NCBI GenBank assembly: GCA_965224045.1
Contig: CBDCYD010000015.1
Coordinates: 62,001 to 126,000, forward strand
Length of the DNA: 64,000 bases
Direction: 5' to 3'
From: Tectiglobus sp965224045
Lineage (GTDB): Bacteria; Pseudomonadota; Alphaproteobacteria; Rhizobiales; Hyphomicrobiaceae
The number at the start of each line of letters is the position of its first letter. Position 1 is the first letter of the stretch. The notes under the pieces are model-generated. The model was not told the DNA's origin. It saw only the letters and a program-made list of their open reading frames with translations, and ran no database searches. Below are positions 35,401 through 44,123 of the stretch, piece after piece. Position numbers and translations under genes: made by a program.

Positions 35401-36917
35401 GGTTCTAATTTCTCCGGTTGGGTCGCAGTCTTGGGGCGAGGTGCAAATAGGGTGAAACGCAATACGACGAAAACGGTGAGTGCCACAAAGGCCAGTGCCA
35501 CCGGGTGTTTGGTCAACGCAAAGATACTACCGCCCGTTATGATGACGGCTTGGCTGACGGAGAGCTCCAGCATCGGTGTGAGAACAAAGCCGATAATGAA
35601 CGTCACAAACGGGTATTCGAGCTTGCGCATGATGTAGCCGAGAACGGCAAACGCAATCGTCAGGCTGACGGCGAAGAAGCTTTGATCATTCAGATAAGCG
35701 CCGGTCAGGCATAGCAACACGAGAGCAGGAAGAATAACGGGCTTCGGGATTGCCAACACGCGCGCGAATAGGCGAAGACCAAAACCGCCGATGAAAAGGT
35801 TCGCGAAGTTTGCGATCACCATCGCAGCAAACATGCCGTAGATGAGCCTGCCATGGTCGTCGAAGAGCCATGGCCCAGGTGCGATTCCATGGATGATAAA
35901 GGCACCCACCAACAACGCTGCCGCGACATTTCCAGGAATGCCCAATGCAAGCAGTGGGATTAGGTTGGCACCGACGACTGCGCTGTTGGCGGCTTCCGCT
36001 GCCGCAACGCCTTCTGGTTCACCCTTGCCAAATTTTTCCGGTGTGCGTGACGCACGCCGTGCTGCGCCATAGCCAAGGAAACCGGCTATGGTCGCGCCGA
36101 GGCCAGGCAAAGCACCAATTGCGGTTCCGATGACAGCAGAGCGGAAAACTGTTCGACTTAGGCCCAAGAATTCGCGAGCCGTTAGACGATCATCCTCGTC
36201 GCTTTCGATTTTTGCGACAGGCGGCGCCTTTCCGTGTTGTCCTCGGAAGTACTCCTCGATCTGCAGCAGGACCTCGGACAATGCAAGCATGCCAATACCG
36301 ATTGCCATCAGCGGGATACCACTTTGGAGATCAATTGATCCAAATGTCAGGCGCGGCATCGACAGCGTGGGATCTGTACCGACAGTGGCGAAGAATATGC
36401 CGAGGGCGGTTGCAATTAGTCCTTTTGCGATCGAGCTTCCAAGCAGTCCCGAAATCATTGCAAATGCAAAGATTATGAGGGCACACGTCTCAACCGGCCC
36501 GAGCTTCAGCGCAATGATTGCAAGAGGCGCTGCGACAAGTATCAGGACGATATCGCTAAACAGATCACCACAAACGGAGGCGCTGAGCGCCGTCTGCATT
36601 GCTTTGACAGGTTTGCCTTTTCGCGCAAGCGGGTAGCCATCAATTGCGGTGGCAGCTGCTTCCGGCGAGCCCGGTGTGTTCAACAATATCCCGGAAATTG
36701 AACCGCCGAAGCTTCCACCCTTGTTGACAGAGATTAGAAAGGCTAAGGCCGATAACGGCGACATGTAGTATGTCAGCGGCACCGCAATCGCGATCGCCAT
36801 CGGAGCATTGAGTCCCGGGATCGCTCCAACAATGATTCCAAGTGTGACGCCTGCGAAGATGATGATGATGTTTGCAAGCGTGAAAGCATCCTGAATGCCA
36901 AGAAATATTTCGCTCAT
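35397..36917 (-). CDS. tctA: tripartite tricarboxylate transporter large permease TctA
   Basis: A 506-residue integral membrane protein with about 11-12 helices. Family signatures are seen: N-terminal GVTLGIIVGAIPGLNAPMA, the SGILLNTPGSPEAAATAIDG loop, and the second half AIGALPGLGATIAGFLGYG with AANSAVVGANLIPLLALGIPGN. The two related P-G-L halves reflect the internal duplication of TctA. It moves its substrate by a secondary, ion-coupled mechanism together with TctB and the binding protein TctC. GAGGA lies before the ATG; the gap to tctB is 7 bases. Confidence 0.95.
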   Translation of the reverse strand: MSEIFLGIQDAFTLANIIIIFAGVTLGIIVGAIPGLNAPMAIAIAVPLTYYMSPLSALAFLISVNKGGSFGGSISGILLNTPGSPEAAATAIDGYPLARKGKPVKAMQTALSASVCGDLFSDIVLILVAAPLAIIALKLGPVETCALIIFAFAMISGLLGSSIAKGLIATALGIFFATVGTDPTLSMPRLTFGSIDLQSGIPLMAIGIGMLALSEVLLQIEEYFRGQHGKAPPVAKIESDEDDRLTAREFLGLSRTVFRSAVIGTAIGALPGLGATIAGFLGYGAARRASRTPEKFGKGEPEGVAAAEAANSAVVGANLIPLLALGIPGNVAAALLVGAFIIHGIAPGPWLFDDHGRLIYGMFAAMVIANFANLFIGGFGLRLFARVLAIPKPVILPALVLLCLTGAYLNDQSFFAVSLTIAFAVLGYIMRKLEYPFVTFIIGFVLTPMLELSVSQAVIITGGSIFALTKHPVALAFVALTVFVVLRFTLFAPRPKTATQPEKLEP

Positions 36918-36924
36918 GGCATCC

Positions 36925-37368
36925 TCACGGCAACGATAGACGAAGGCCGTGCCAGCTGAGAAAATAAATCCCGACAGGCAGGATGAGCGCTACGGCTACA
37001 AGCCATGCCCAATTTGCACCCTTCGGGCGCATCGCTGCACCGATGGCAATAATGCAAAGGATACCTCCGGCGACGTATCCAAACTTCCAAATGCCAATGA
37101 GTGCCGCAAAGAGGGTGAGAGTTCCGGCGGCCAGGAAACCAAGTGCAAAGCGATCAAATGGGTTTGGCTTGCCGTCATTACTGCGAAGCGATTGCAGCAA
37201 TTGCCAGGCACCACAAACGACAATTACCCAGAGCGCAATCTTGGGCAGGTCAGCGGGCGCGATTTCACCCGGTTCACCAGCCGTTGTTTCGAGCGGCACG
37301 GCCCAAAAGATGCCGCCAAGCGCAAGGGCGATCAGAACAAGCGACGTCAGGATGTCGACATGCTTCAT
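36925..37368 (-). CDS. tctB: tripartite tricarboxylate transporter small subunit TctB
   Basis: A 147-residue four-helix membrane protein of the TctB type (about 8-26, 47-62, 76-110 as two close helices, 118-140). The sequence is weakly conserved in the family, and the call rests on size, topology and position between tctC and tctA. The motif LETTAGEPGEIAPADLPK in the loop after helix 1 is typical. It probably stabilises or couples the large permease with the binding protein. Confidence 0.88.
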   Translation of the reverse strand: MKHVDILTSLVLIALALGGIFWAVPLETTAGEPGEIAPADLPKIALWVIVVCGAWQLLQSLRSNDGKPNPFDRFALGFLAAGTLTLFAALIGIWKFGYVAGGILCIIAIGAAMRPKGANWAWLVAVALILPVGIYFLSWHGLRLSLP

Positions 37369-37408
37369 CTTCTGGCCGCCCCTGCACAGCTCAAAGGCTC
37401 AACTTCGG

Positions 37409-38362
37409 CTACTTGTTGGCTGCAACTACTTCGACGTAGCCCTTGTAGGCCTTGTCGATCATCTTCGTGAGGCCCTCAGGACCGAGTTGCTCTTCCGCAA
37501 ACGGCAGCTTTTTCAGGATCTGGCGGACAGCCGGTCCCTTCGATGCCTTGCGGATTGCATCAACCAACGTCTTCTTCACGTCTGCCGAAACGCCTTTCGG
37601 GGCTGCGATCATGAAGTGGGCTTCGAATGAAAACGGATAGCCGAGTTCGGTCAAGGTTGGAACGTCAGGCGTGTTGGTCAGGCGCTCGGTGCGCAGGCTG
37701 GCCAGCAGCACAACCGTTCCCTTGGCGAGGTGTTTGATGTGAGCGCCGCCGGTAAAGCCCATGCTCGTATGTCCGCCAAGCACGTTCTTAACGGCGCCTG
37801 ATCCGCCTTTCACTGGAACGGCCTTGATCGTAATGCCGTCTTTCTTGCTGATCGCCTTGGTTAGGAGGCGGTCGTATGGCGTTACCGCTGCATAGGTGAG
37901 CGTGTTGCCCTTCTTAGCGTAAGCGATCATTTCCGCCCACGTTTTGAACGGCGCATCTGATTTTGCAAAGATGCCTTCCTGCGCTTTGGCGAGGCTTTCA
38001 ATGTAGTCAAAGTCGTCCTTCGTATAGGGCGTCTTCTGCGGTGCGAAGGCCGGATTGAAAGCAAACGTCGGGGTAACAGCCATGACCAACGTGTAGCCGT
38101 CGGGCTTGGCCATCTTCACGGATGCAGCCGCTTTACCGCCACCAGCGCCAGCACGAATTTCCTTGACGACAGGTTGGCCAAGGATGGCTTCCATCTCCTT
38201 GGAAAGCGCAGTGGCAAGTGCATCGGTGCCGCCGCCAGCGCGGAAACCGACAACAAGCTTGATTGGCTTTTCAGGGAAGGCCGCGAGCGCGGCGGAAGAC
38301 GCAACAAGCGTTGCAGCCGCTGTTGCGACGACGAACTTCAAGCCAATTTTCCCTATTCTCAT
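37409..38362 (-). CDS. tctC: tripartite tricarboxylate transporter binding protein TctC
   Basis: A 317-residue periplasmic protein. A signal peptide (about 1-28, cleavage after AALA) is followed by the family start FPEKPIKLVVGFRAGGGTDAL, the loop that holds a carboxylate of the ligand, and the later VKNVLGGHTSMGFTGG and TPDVPTLTELGYPFSFEAHF signatures. It is first in the operon and divergent from a LysR gene 127 bases away. It should deliver a di- or tricarboxylate, or a related acid, to TctAB. The ligand is not predictable from sequence alone; the downstream CoA-transferase and lyase suggest a citramalate- or malate-like acid. Confidence 0.93.
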   Translation of the reverse strand: MRIGKIGLKFVVATAAATLVASSAALAAFPEKPIKLVVGFRAGGGTDALATALSKEMEAILGQPVVKEIRAGAGGGKAAASVKMAKPDGYTLVMAVTPTFAFNPAFAPQKTPYTKDDFDYIESLAKAQEGIFAKSDAPFKTWAEMIAYAKKGNTLTYAAVTPYDRLLTKAISKKDGITIKAVPVKGGSGAVKNVLGGHTSMGFTGGAHIKHLAKGTVVLLASLRTERLTNTPDVPTLTELGYPFSFEAHFMIAAPKGVSADVKKTLVDAIRKASKGPAVRQILKKLPFAEEQLGPEGLTKMIDKAYKGYVEVVAANK

Positions 38363-38489
38363 TTTGGTTCTCCTCCCAGATCGACCGTGTGTTTTGAAGC
38401 AGGGATCGCAACCTCATTAAAGCGCTTGAAGCACCATCTGAGAAGTATATATTTTTGATCTTAACGTTCTAGAATTTAGATGGTTTTGG

Positions 38490-39452
38490 ATGGACATCCG
38501 GCAACTCACCTACTTCCGTGCTGTTTGTGAGCATCGCAACATCTCGCATGCGGCTGCCAACTGCAGCGTCGCGCAGTCGGCTCTAAGCCATCATATTGCT
38601 CGTCTCGAAGAAGAGCTGGAGACAGAGCTATTCCTGCGCAAGCCTCGCGGCATGGAGCCGACGGCCGCAGGACTCTTATTATACGAGCATACGCGACGCG
38701 TACTCGATGCGCTCGAACGGGCAAAGTCGGAGGTTCGGCGCGATCAAACCGAAGTAGCCGGCGATGTTGCAGTCAGTATGCCGTTCACGGTTATCAAACT
38801 GATCGGTGTGCCACTGATGACTGCTATCACGAAGCGCTACCCAAAGCTGCGACTGCTGCTGGAAGAAGCATTCTCTGGTGCAGCATTCGATCTCCTACGC
38901 GATCGCCGGGTAAATCTCACCGTCGCTTTCAACCCACCTGCAGATAATCGGATCGTCCGCGAAGCACTGCTCGAAGAAGAGATGTTCTGTGTCGGGCGCA
39001 CAGACATTGTCGGTAAATCAAACGACCCGATCAGCCTTGGCGAGATGGCCAATCTTCCTGTCGTGTTGTTGAAGAGCGGCGCTCTAGTGCGTGGCCTTAC
39101 AGATCGCACCGCGCTAGTGCGCAAAATCGATGAGGCCGCTCATATCCGCCTTGCATCCGTCGCTGCCACAATCGGGGCGTTGGAGAACGGCTTGGGTTGC
39201 ACACTTGCCCCACGATCGCTCGTCGACGAACAACTGCGCAGTGGCCGTTTAGTGGCACGCAAAATCTCCGACGAAGGCATGATACGAACACTCTACCTCG
39301 GATACTTGGAGAGCGATCCTCCGACCCGGGAAAGGGAAGTGACACGAGAGTTGATCAGGGAAATTACCGATTTGGTTGTCAAAGAAGGTCGCTGGCCAGC
39401 CGCGAGCGCTATCCTCTCAAAGAAACACAGATCAGCTATGTCTGGAGTTTGA
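38490..39452 (+). CDS. LysR family regulator, probably of the tct operon
   Basis: A 320-residue LysR-type regulator. Winged helix-turn-helix: YFRAVCEHRNISHAAANCSV, then AQSALSHHIARLEEELETEL; the effector domain starts near residue 90 with DVAVSMPFTVIKLIG. It is transcribed away from tctC, with 127 bases of AT-rich DNA between the starts. That region has a perfect TTCTAGAA palindrome (38467-38474) close to its own start, possibly part of an operator. Divergence and the acid-catabolic operon fit the usual LysR pattern of activation by the substrate or an intermediate. Confidence 0.9.
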   Translation: MDIRQLTYFRAVCEHRNISHAAANCSVAQSALSHHIARLEEELETELFLRKPRGMEPTAAGLLLYEHTRRVLDALERAKSEVRRDQTEVAGDVAVSMPFTVIKLIGVPLMTAITKRYPKLRLLLEEAFSGAAFDLLRDRRVNLTVAFNPPADNRIVREALLEEEMFCVGRTDIVGKSNDPISLGEMANLPVVLLKSGALVRGLTDRTALVRKIDEAAHIRLASVAATIGALENGLGCTLAPRSLVDEQLRSGRLVARKISDEGMIRTLYLGYLESDPPTREREVTRELIREITDLVVKEGRWPAASAILSKKHRSAMSGV

Positions 39453-39464
39453 TCGAAGTCGACT

Positions 39465-39504
39465 TGGTGCCTGATGGTGGCTTGCGTAGCGATTGGGGCA
39501 CCAG
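39465..39504. repeat. 40-bp dispersed repeat, copy A
   Basis: TGGTGCC ends and GGCACCA-type complement frame this segment, which aligns without gaps to 42481-42520 at about 30 of 40 positions. Both copies lie shortly after the stop of a LysR gene. The ends can pair, so it may be a hairpin or a REP-like unit, or the relic of a shared gene end. Confidence 0.5.
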
Positions 39505-39692
39505 AGCGCTGACCGTCAGTTCAATGCCAATAGAGTTTTGTCCACATAGCCGTCATCGATATCAACTTTGCAGCTTTTAGGATTCGCAGTCCCACAGCGC
39601 CCGTTTCCGAATGCTAAGCGAATACGCTTCCTCATCCCCTTTGCCTCAGAACTTGAGATCTTGGCCTGCACTGACCGTCGGTCTCATGCGTG

Positions 39693-40643
39693 TCACCGAC
39701 TAATCCATGTCGGAACCGGCCCTCCACTTGCGAGGTACACGCCGACCGAAATCAGGACCATTGCTATCCAGTCACTTGTGGCAGGCCATTCGCCGAGGAT
39801 CGGAATGGCCATCATGGCGGTTATCGCGGGGGCCAACGCCGCGAAAGCAGAGCCGTTTGACGCGCCCAGAAGACTGACCGCGCGTCCAATACACACCAAT
39901 GCAACGACAGCCGCCAATATTCCATGGACAAATGCTTGCAGTGCAAGGTCTGACCAAGGCGCACTTAAGAGATTACTTCCGGACACGAAGATGTAGCCTG
40001 GCATGTAGGTAACCAATGATAAGACTGCCGCGATAGCAGCGGCGTGAAGACCTGCCAGTCGTGCATGGCGCAGGGCCACCGTATAGCCGGCCCACAGTAT
40101 GCCCGCGCCAATGAACATGAGATGTCCGACATTCTGAATTGATCCGATCGTGCCGCCGGCACCCCATAGAATACCGATGGCTCCCACGGCGATCAGGAGG
40201 AGGCCGAACCGCTTGCCAATTGTGAAAGGCTCGCCGATCACAATTGCAGCAAGGATCGCGACATAGAGTGGTATTAGGGCGGTATAGAGTGATGCCGCAT
40301 GCGCCGCCGGCGCGAACAACAAGCCACCGTAGGAGACCAACACCATAGGCGCGCCACCGCCCATGACAATTACGGTTACGCCCATCCAGCCCAATTTGTC
40401 GAGGGCCAGTCCTTTGCTGAGCAGGACTGGTAGTAAGATCACTCCGGCGACACCGAAGCGGATGGCCACGATGTCCCAAGGCTGAAGGCTCGTCTTGATG
40501 CCAAGCCGGACGGCCACGATCCACGATGCCCAAATGCACACTGCTGCAAGACCGTAAAGCGAACCTTGCAGGTATGCGGAAGCTGTTGGTCTTGGCGCCA
40601 CGTGACTACTATCGATAAGGCGGCGGCTCTCCTTGAGATTCAT
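39693..40643 (-). CDS. DMT family transporter (EamA domains)
   Basis: A 316-residue membrane protein with about ten helices in two EamA repeats. The first repeat holds GLAAVCIWASWIVAVRLG and DIVAIRFGVAGVILLPVL; the second holds GAGILWAGYTVALRHARL and ends with ILGEWPATSDWIAMVLISVG, the usual P-x-x-G-E-x-x-x-x-x-x-x-x-G end block. Members export amino acids, metabolites or drugs, or move nucleotide sugars. It overlaps the start of the carboxymuconolactone decarboxylase-like gene by 35 bases, so both are in one operon. Substrate unknown. Confidence 0.9.
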   Translation of the reverse strand: MNLKESRRLIDSSHVAPRPTASAYLQGSLYGLAAVCIWASWIVAVRLGIKTSLQPWDIVAIRFGVAGVILLPVLLSKGLALDKLGWMGVTVIVMGGGAPMVLVSYGGLLFAPAAHAASLYTALIPLYVAILAAIVIGEPFTIGKRFGLLLIAVGAIGILWGAGGTIGSIQNVGHLMFIGAGILWAGYTVALRHARLAGLHAAAIAAVLSLVTYMPGYIFVSGSNLLSAPWSDLALQAFVHGILAAVVALVCIGRAVSLLGASNGSAFAALAPAITAMMAIPILGEWPATSDWIAMVLISVGVYLASGGPVPTWISR

Positions 40644-41322
40644 GCGCGGCTTTCAACTCGATCATTGCGTTGTAGGCTGCCGGCATTCCCGCGAGTGACT
40701 GCACGATATAGATCGTCTCGACCAACTGCTCATATGTGACGCCGACGTGTAATGATGCGCCGAAATGGAAGCGCAGCTGTGGTGCGACCCCGCCAAGGCA
40801 GGCGAGGGAAGTCACCGTCGCGAACTGACGTGTTTGAAGCGGCAATCTTGAAGAAGCATACACGTCACCGAAAGCACGGAACGTCAGATCGGCAAGGTCG
40901 GGCGCGGCTTCATCAAATGCAGCACGGATGGTGGCTAGCGCCGTTGGATTAAGCTGATTGTAGTCCGTCGTTCCTGCAGCATACCTGTCGTCATCGGATC
41001 TGTCCCAGACGTTTTCGGGAGGCTCCACCTGCAGAGCTGCGTCAGAAATTGCTTGGTGAAGAACCTCAGCGCATGCGTTCACTTTGGGATAGCCAATGTA
41101 CGCTGCAATTTGCCTTACAATGTCTTCCAAAAACTCTGGTCCACATCCTTCACTCAGTAGCACGTCGAACCGGCGTCGAAGTTCCTTTGGCGGCAAGCTG
41201 AGTGCGAGTAGGCCGCCGACTTGTGCTGCATGCTTTTGATCTGTCGTCAGCAGCCCTCGAGATCCTACATCGGAGACGCTTGCGCGCTGCTCGCAAGCCT
41301 CGAAACGTTCTCGTATGGACAT
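40609..41322 (-). CDS. carboxymuconolactone decarboxylase (CMD/AhpD-like) family protein
   Basis: A 237-residue protein with two CMD-like domains. ATG 41322 follows GGGAGAGG by 4 bases. Each half has the helical pair typical of CMD proteins: LTTDQKHAAQVGGLLALSLP with ELRRRFDVLLSEG, and LPLQTRQFATVTSLACLGGV with LRFHFGASLHVGVTYEQLVE. The second half keeps a Cys and a His (SLACLGG and RFHFGASLHVG), though not as the C-x-x-C of AhpD peroxidases. Function may be decarboxylation in aromatic degradation or a stress role. First gene of an operon with the DMT transporter, divergent from a LysR gene. Confidence 0.82.
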   Translation of the reverse strand: MSIRERFEACEQRASVSDVGSRGLLTTDQKHAAQVGGLLALSLPPKELRRRFDVLLSEGCGPEFLEDIVRQIAAYIGYPKVNACAEVLHQAISDAALQVEPPENVWDRSDDDRYAAGTTDYNQLNPTALATIRAAFDEAAPDLADLTFRAFGDVYASSRLPLQTRQFATVTSLACLGGVAPQLRFHFGASLHVGVTYEQLVETIYIVQSLAGMPAAYNAMIELKAAHESQGEPPPYR

Positions 41323-41374
41323 CGTGCCTCTCCCATTCTCAAAGCTGTCGAGAGGAAGATTTTGCATGAACATT

Positions 41375-41399
41375 GATATTCTTCAAATTCATGAATATC
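41375..41399. promoter_or_regulatory. probable LysR operator between divergent genes
   Basis: A perfect 7-bp inverted repeat GATATTC/GAATATC with an 11-base spacer lies between the CMD-like gene and the LysR gene (starts at 41322 and 41418). LysR regulators bind dyads of T-N11-A type, and this ATTC-N11-GAAT fits that rule exactly. It overlaps the expected promoters of both genes. Confidence 0.65.
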
Positions 41400-41417
41400 A
41401 TAATTGTTATGCATACA

Positions 41418-42326
41418 ATGGATGGAAAGAAACTCGACCTGAACTTGCTGGTCGTTCTCGTTGCGCTGTTAGACCAGCGCAGTGTGACGGCGGCCGCTCG
41501 CAAACTCGGGCTCAGTCAGCCGGCCGTCTCGCACGCGCTTTCGCGGCTGAGAAAGAACCTAAACGACCCACTTTTTGTAAGCGTCAGCGGTCGGTTCGAG
41601 CCAACCGCGCGCGCCTTGAGTCTTGGACGGGATGTCGAGCCTCTTTTGAGCGCGGTCGAGGCCAACCTAAGAGCCAGTCAGCAATTTGATCCGGGCACCA
41701 CAACCAGGACGTTTCGGATCGGCATGTCGGACGACGTGCAAGCGGTCCTGCTGCCTCGCATCATGGGGCGTACGATGAAGGAAGCCCCTTCCGCGCGAGT
41801 TGTTGCCATTTCGACTGACTATCGTCGCGTCTACGAAATGATGAAACAGCAAGAAGTAACTACGGCGGTTGGATATCTGGAGGAGTTGGCGGCACCAACC
41901 AAAGTGCAGAAGCTCAAACGAGTCGGATACAAAGTCGTATCGAGCACTGGATTTCCATCAGGTCCGTTCGAGATCGAGCAATACTGTGCGGCACCACACG
42001 CATTGGTGACTTTTGCTGGCGATTTGACAGGCTACATCGACGAGAAACTGTCGAAGCTCGGCACGAGCCGTTCGATCTGCCTTTCGATGTCAAGCTTTGC
42101 AGCCCTACCGTACGTGCTGTCTTCCTCGAACCTGATCGCAACTGTGCCAGAGTACTTCGCCACCGAGCTTGAACGAGTTGGCGGCTTGAATGTCCGCGAT
42201 CTCCCATTCAAATCGCCGATGTTCAATATCTCCATGGCTTGGCGTCCCGAAGCGGACCGCGACCCGGCAGAACTCTGGATACGAAAGGTTCTACGTTCGG
42301 AGTTCGGCCAATTGTCCGCCAATTAA
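41418..42326 (+). CDS. LysR family transcriptional regulator
   Basis: A 302-residue LysR-type regulator of the NodD/NahR/LinR-like branch: LDLNLLVVLVALLDQRSVTA, then AARKLGLSQPAVSHALSRLR, and an effector domain starting TRTFRIGMSDDVQAVLLPRI. The ATG at 41418 is preferred; in-frame upstream codons would add up to 15 hydrophobic residues unlike the family. The region between it and the CMD-like gene holds a clean LysR-type dyad, so the divergent CMD/DMT pair is its likely target. That branch often responds to aromatic or phenolic compounds, in keeping with a CMD protein, but this is inferred. Confidence 0.9.
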   Translation: MDGKKLDLNLLVVLVALLDQRSVTAAARKLGLSQPAVSHALSRLRKNLNDPLFVSVSGRFEPTARALSLGRDVEPLLSAVEANLRASQQFDPGTTTRTFRIGMSDDVQAVLLPRIMGRTMKEAPSARVVAISTDYRRVYEMMKQQEVTTAVGYLEELAAPTKVQKLKRVGYKVVSSTGFPSGPFEIEQYCAAPHALVTFAGDLTGYIDEKLSKLGTSRSICLSMSSFAALPYVLSSSNLIATVPEYFATELERVGGLNVRDLPFKSPMFNISMAWRPEADRDPAELWIRKVLRSEFGQLSAN

Positions 42327-42480
42327 CCGTCGAGCGCGAATGTCTAAAGTGACCTGTTTCAGTGAGCTTGTAGCTGAGGATTTTACGGTCGGTTCCGAGG
42401 CTATTTCAACCGCACTGACAAGATCCGGAAAAGTCTACTACTCCCAAGCATGAACTTCCCCTGTTTCATCAAAGTCACCG

Positions 42481-42520
42481 TGGTGCCCGATGGCTGTCCG
42501 CGTAGCGCCGGGAGCACCAG
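42481..42520. repeat. 40-bp dispersed repeat, copy B
   Basis: Counterpart of 39465-39504. On the complementary strand this copy lies in a frame reading SLVLPALRGQPSGTT, while copy A reads SALVPQSLRKPPSGTK, so both may be relics of the same gene end. Copy B lies 35 bases from the left end of the first IS91-type element. Confidence 0.5.
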
Positions 42521-42892
42521 TGAACCGAAGATCAGCACAACCCCAATGGTGAAACGTTTAAGGGTTGCAGACGCCGGTCGGTGAGCGTGCGAGTGCAATC
42601 GGCGGGGCGTACGGCGTCGGCAAGTCGGACATGAAGGAACCCGCGGGCGTTTGCGCACGGTGGCGCCGCGAACGCTATGGGGATTTGGGCGAGCGGTTGG
42701 GCTCAGCGTCGCCTGGGTAAGTCGACAAAGATGGCTTTCGTGGATTGCAGGTTGCGTTACGACCAGCGCGGGCGGCAAGGTTCAGAGGATTTGTTTTTGG
42801 ATTGTGCCGTCCTTCGGGACCGTGAGGGTGAGTGATGTCGATGCTGCACTCGGGCTGCCGGCCAGTCTGATATTTTGAAGCCTTTGGCAGTG

Positions 42893-44110
42893 TCATGAGC
42901 TGTCGATGCCTTCAGGTGTCGGTGTCGAGCGCGGGGTGCAACCTGGATCAAAGACTTCGATGATGCGCATGGTGCCTCCGCAGCGTGGGCAGGGCGGTGT
43001 GGCGTGATCCGGCTCGCAAGAGGTCTCGGTTCCGTCCTCAGCGGAACGATCATCGGTGCGGCTCTCAGGAACACCAAGCAGCGCACGCATTCGAGCGAGG
43101 TTGGCGGCACGGACGGTGTTGGCGAAGAGGCCGTAATGGCGGATGCGGTGCAGGCCTTTGGGCAGCACATGAATGAGGAAGCGGCGAATGAACTCGGGCG
43201 TTGCCAACGTCATGGTGGTATGGCGCCGCTGTCCTTCGAGGCGATAGTTCTTGACCTTGAATGTTACCGTTTTGGCGTCAGCCCGGATCAGCCGCCGGTT
43301 CGAGATCGCAACTCTGTGCGTATAGCGCGACAGGTAGGCGAGCACGGCCCTGGGCCCGGCGAACGGGCGCTTGGCATAGACATACCATTTGCGTCGTCGC
43401 ACCGATCTCAGGAAGCACTTGAGTTCTCGGGCGTCGGCAAGGTGGGCAAGACTGCCATGGAAGGCGAGCTTGCCGGTGTCATGGGCAGCCACAATCTTCG
43501 CTAGCATCAGGCGCCGGAACAGTTTGGCAAGTACGCGCACCGGCAGAAAGAAACCCTTGCGGCATGCGATCCAGCGCTCACCATCTTCAGACAGCCCGCC
43601 ACCCGGCACGATCATGTGAACGTGCGGATGATGCATCATCGCCGATCCCCAGGTGTGCAGGACGGAGATGACGGCGATCTTGGCGCCAAGGTGCTTGGGA
43701 TCGGCTGCAATCGTCTGCATGGTCTCGGCGGATGCCTTGAAGAGCAGATCGTAGATCACGGCCTTGTTCTGGTAGGCAATGTCGGCGATCGCCGTTGGCA
43801 GCGTGAACACGACATGGAAGTAGCTGACCGGCAGCAGTTCGGCTTCACGCGCGGCCATCCAATCATGTGCTGCCCGACCCTGACACTTTGGACAATGCCG
43901 GTTGCGGCAGGAGTTGTAGGCGATCGTTGTGTGTCCGCAGGCATCGTTCTCACAACGCGCAACATGACCGCCGAGGGCTGCCGTGCGGCAACGCTCGATG
44001 GCGCTCATCGCCTTCATCTGATCAAGGTTGATGCGGCCGCGGTTGGCATCACGCCATGCGGGTCCGTGATCGCGGAAGATATCCGCGACCTCCAATGCTG
44101 ACCGAGACAT
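42893..44110 (-). CDS. IS91 family Y2 transposase (copy 1)
   Basis: A 405-residue rolling-circle transposase. An N-terminal zinc-binding region has cysteines C53, C58, C68, C73 and C76 (ARCENDACGH, then CRNRHCPKCQGRAAHDW). The HUH motif is H163-V-H165 in HHPHVHMIVPGGG and the two catalytic tyrosines are Y259 and Y263 (AYLSRYTHRVAISN). A second C-x-x-C pair lies at about 374-377 (PPCPRCGGT). Start ATG is 13 bases after the recombinase stop, so the two genes are one operon. The frame is complete, and the protein is identical to that of copy 2. Confidence 0.94.
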   Translation of the reverse strand: MSRSALEVADIFRDHGPAWRDANRGRINLDQMKAMSAIERCRTAALGGHVARCENDACGHTTIAYNSCRNRHCPKCQGRAAHDWMAAREAELLPVSYFHVVFTLPTAIADIAYQNKAVIYDLLFKASAETMQTIAADPKHLGAKIAVISVLHTWGSAMMHHPHVHMIVPGGGLSEDGERWIACRKGFFLPVRVLAKLFRRLMLAKIVAAHDTGKLAFHGSLAHLADARELKCFLRSVRRRKWYVYAKRPFAGPRAVLAYLSRYTHRVAISNRRLIRADAKTVTFKVKNYRLEGQRRHTTMTLATPEFIRRFLIHVLPKGLHRIRHYGLFANTVRAANLARMRALLGVPESRTDDRSAEDGTETSCEPDHATPPCPRCGGTMRIIEVFDPGCTPRSTPTPEGIDSS

Positions 44111-44123
44111 GGATTGCGACCAG

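Noticed and set aside
42675..42896. 73-codon frame overlapping the IS91 transposase stop (also at 45341 and 59590)
   Set aside because: It is kept in all copies only because the copies are near identical. The composition (many Pro, Asn, Arg) is not protein-like and there is no ribosome-binding site beyond the ATGA overlap.
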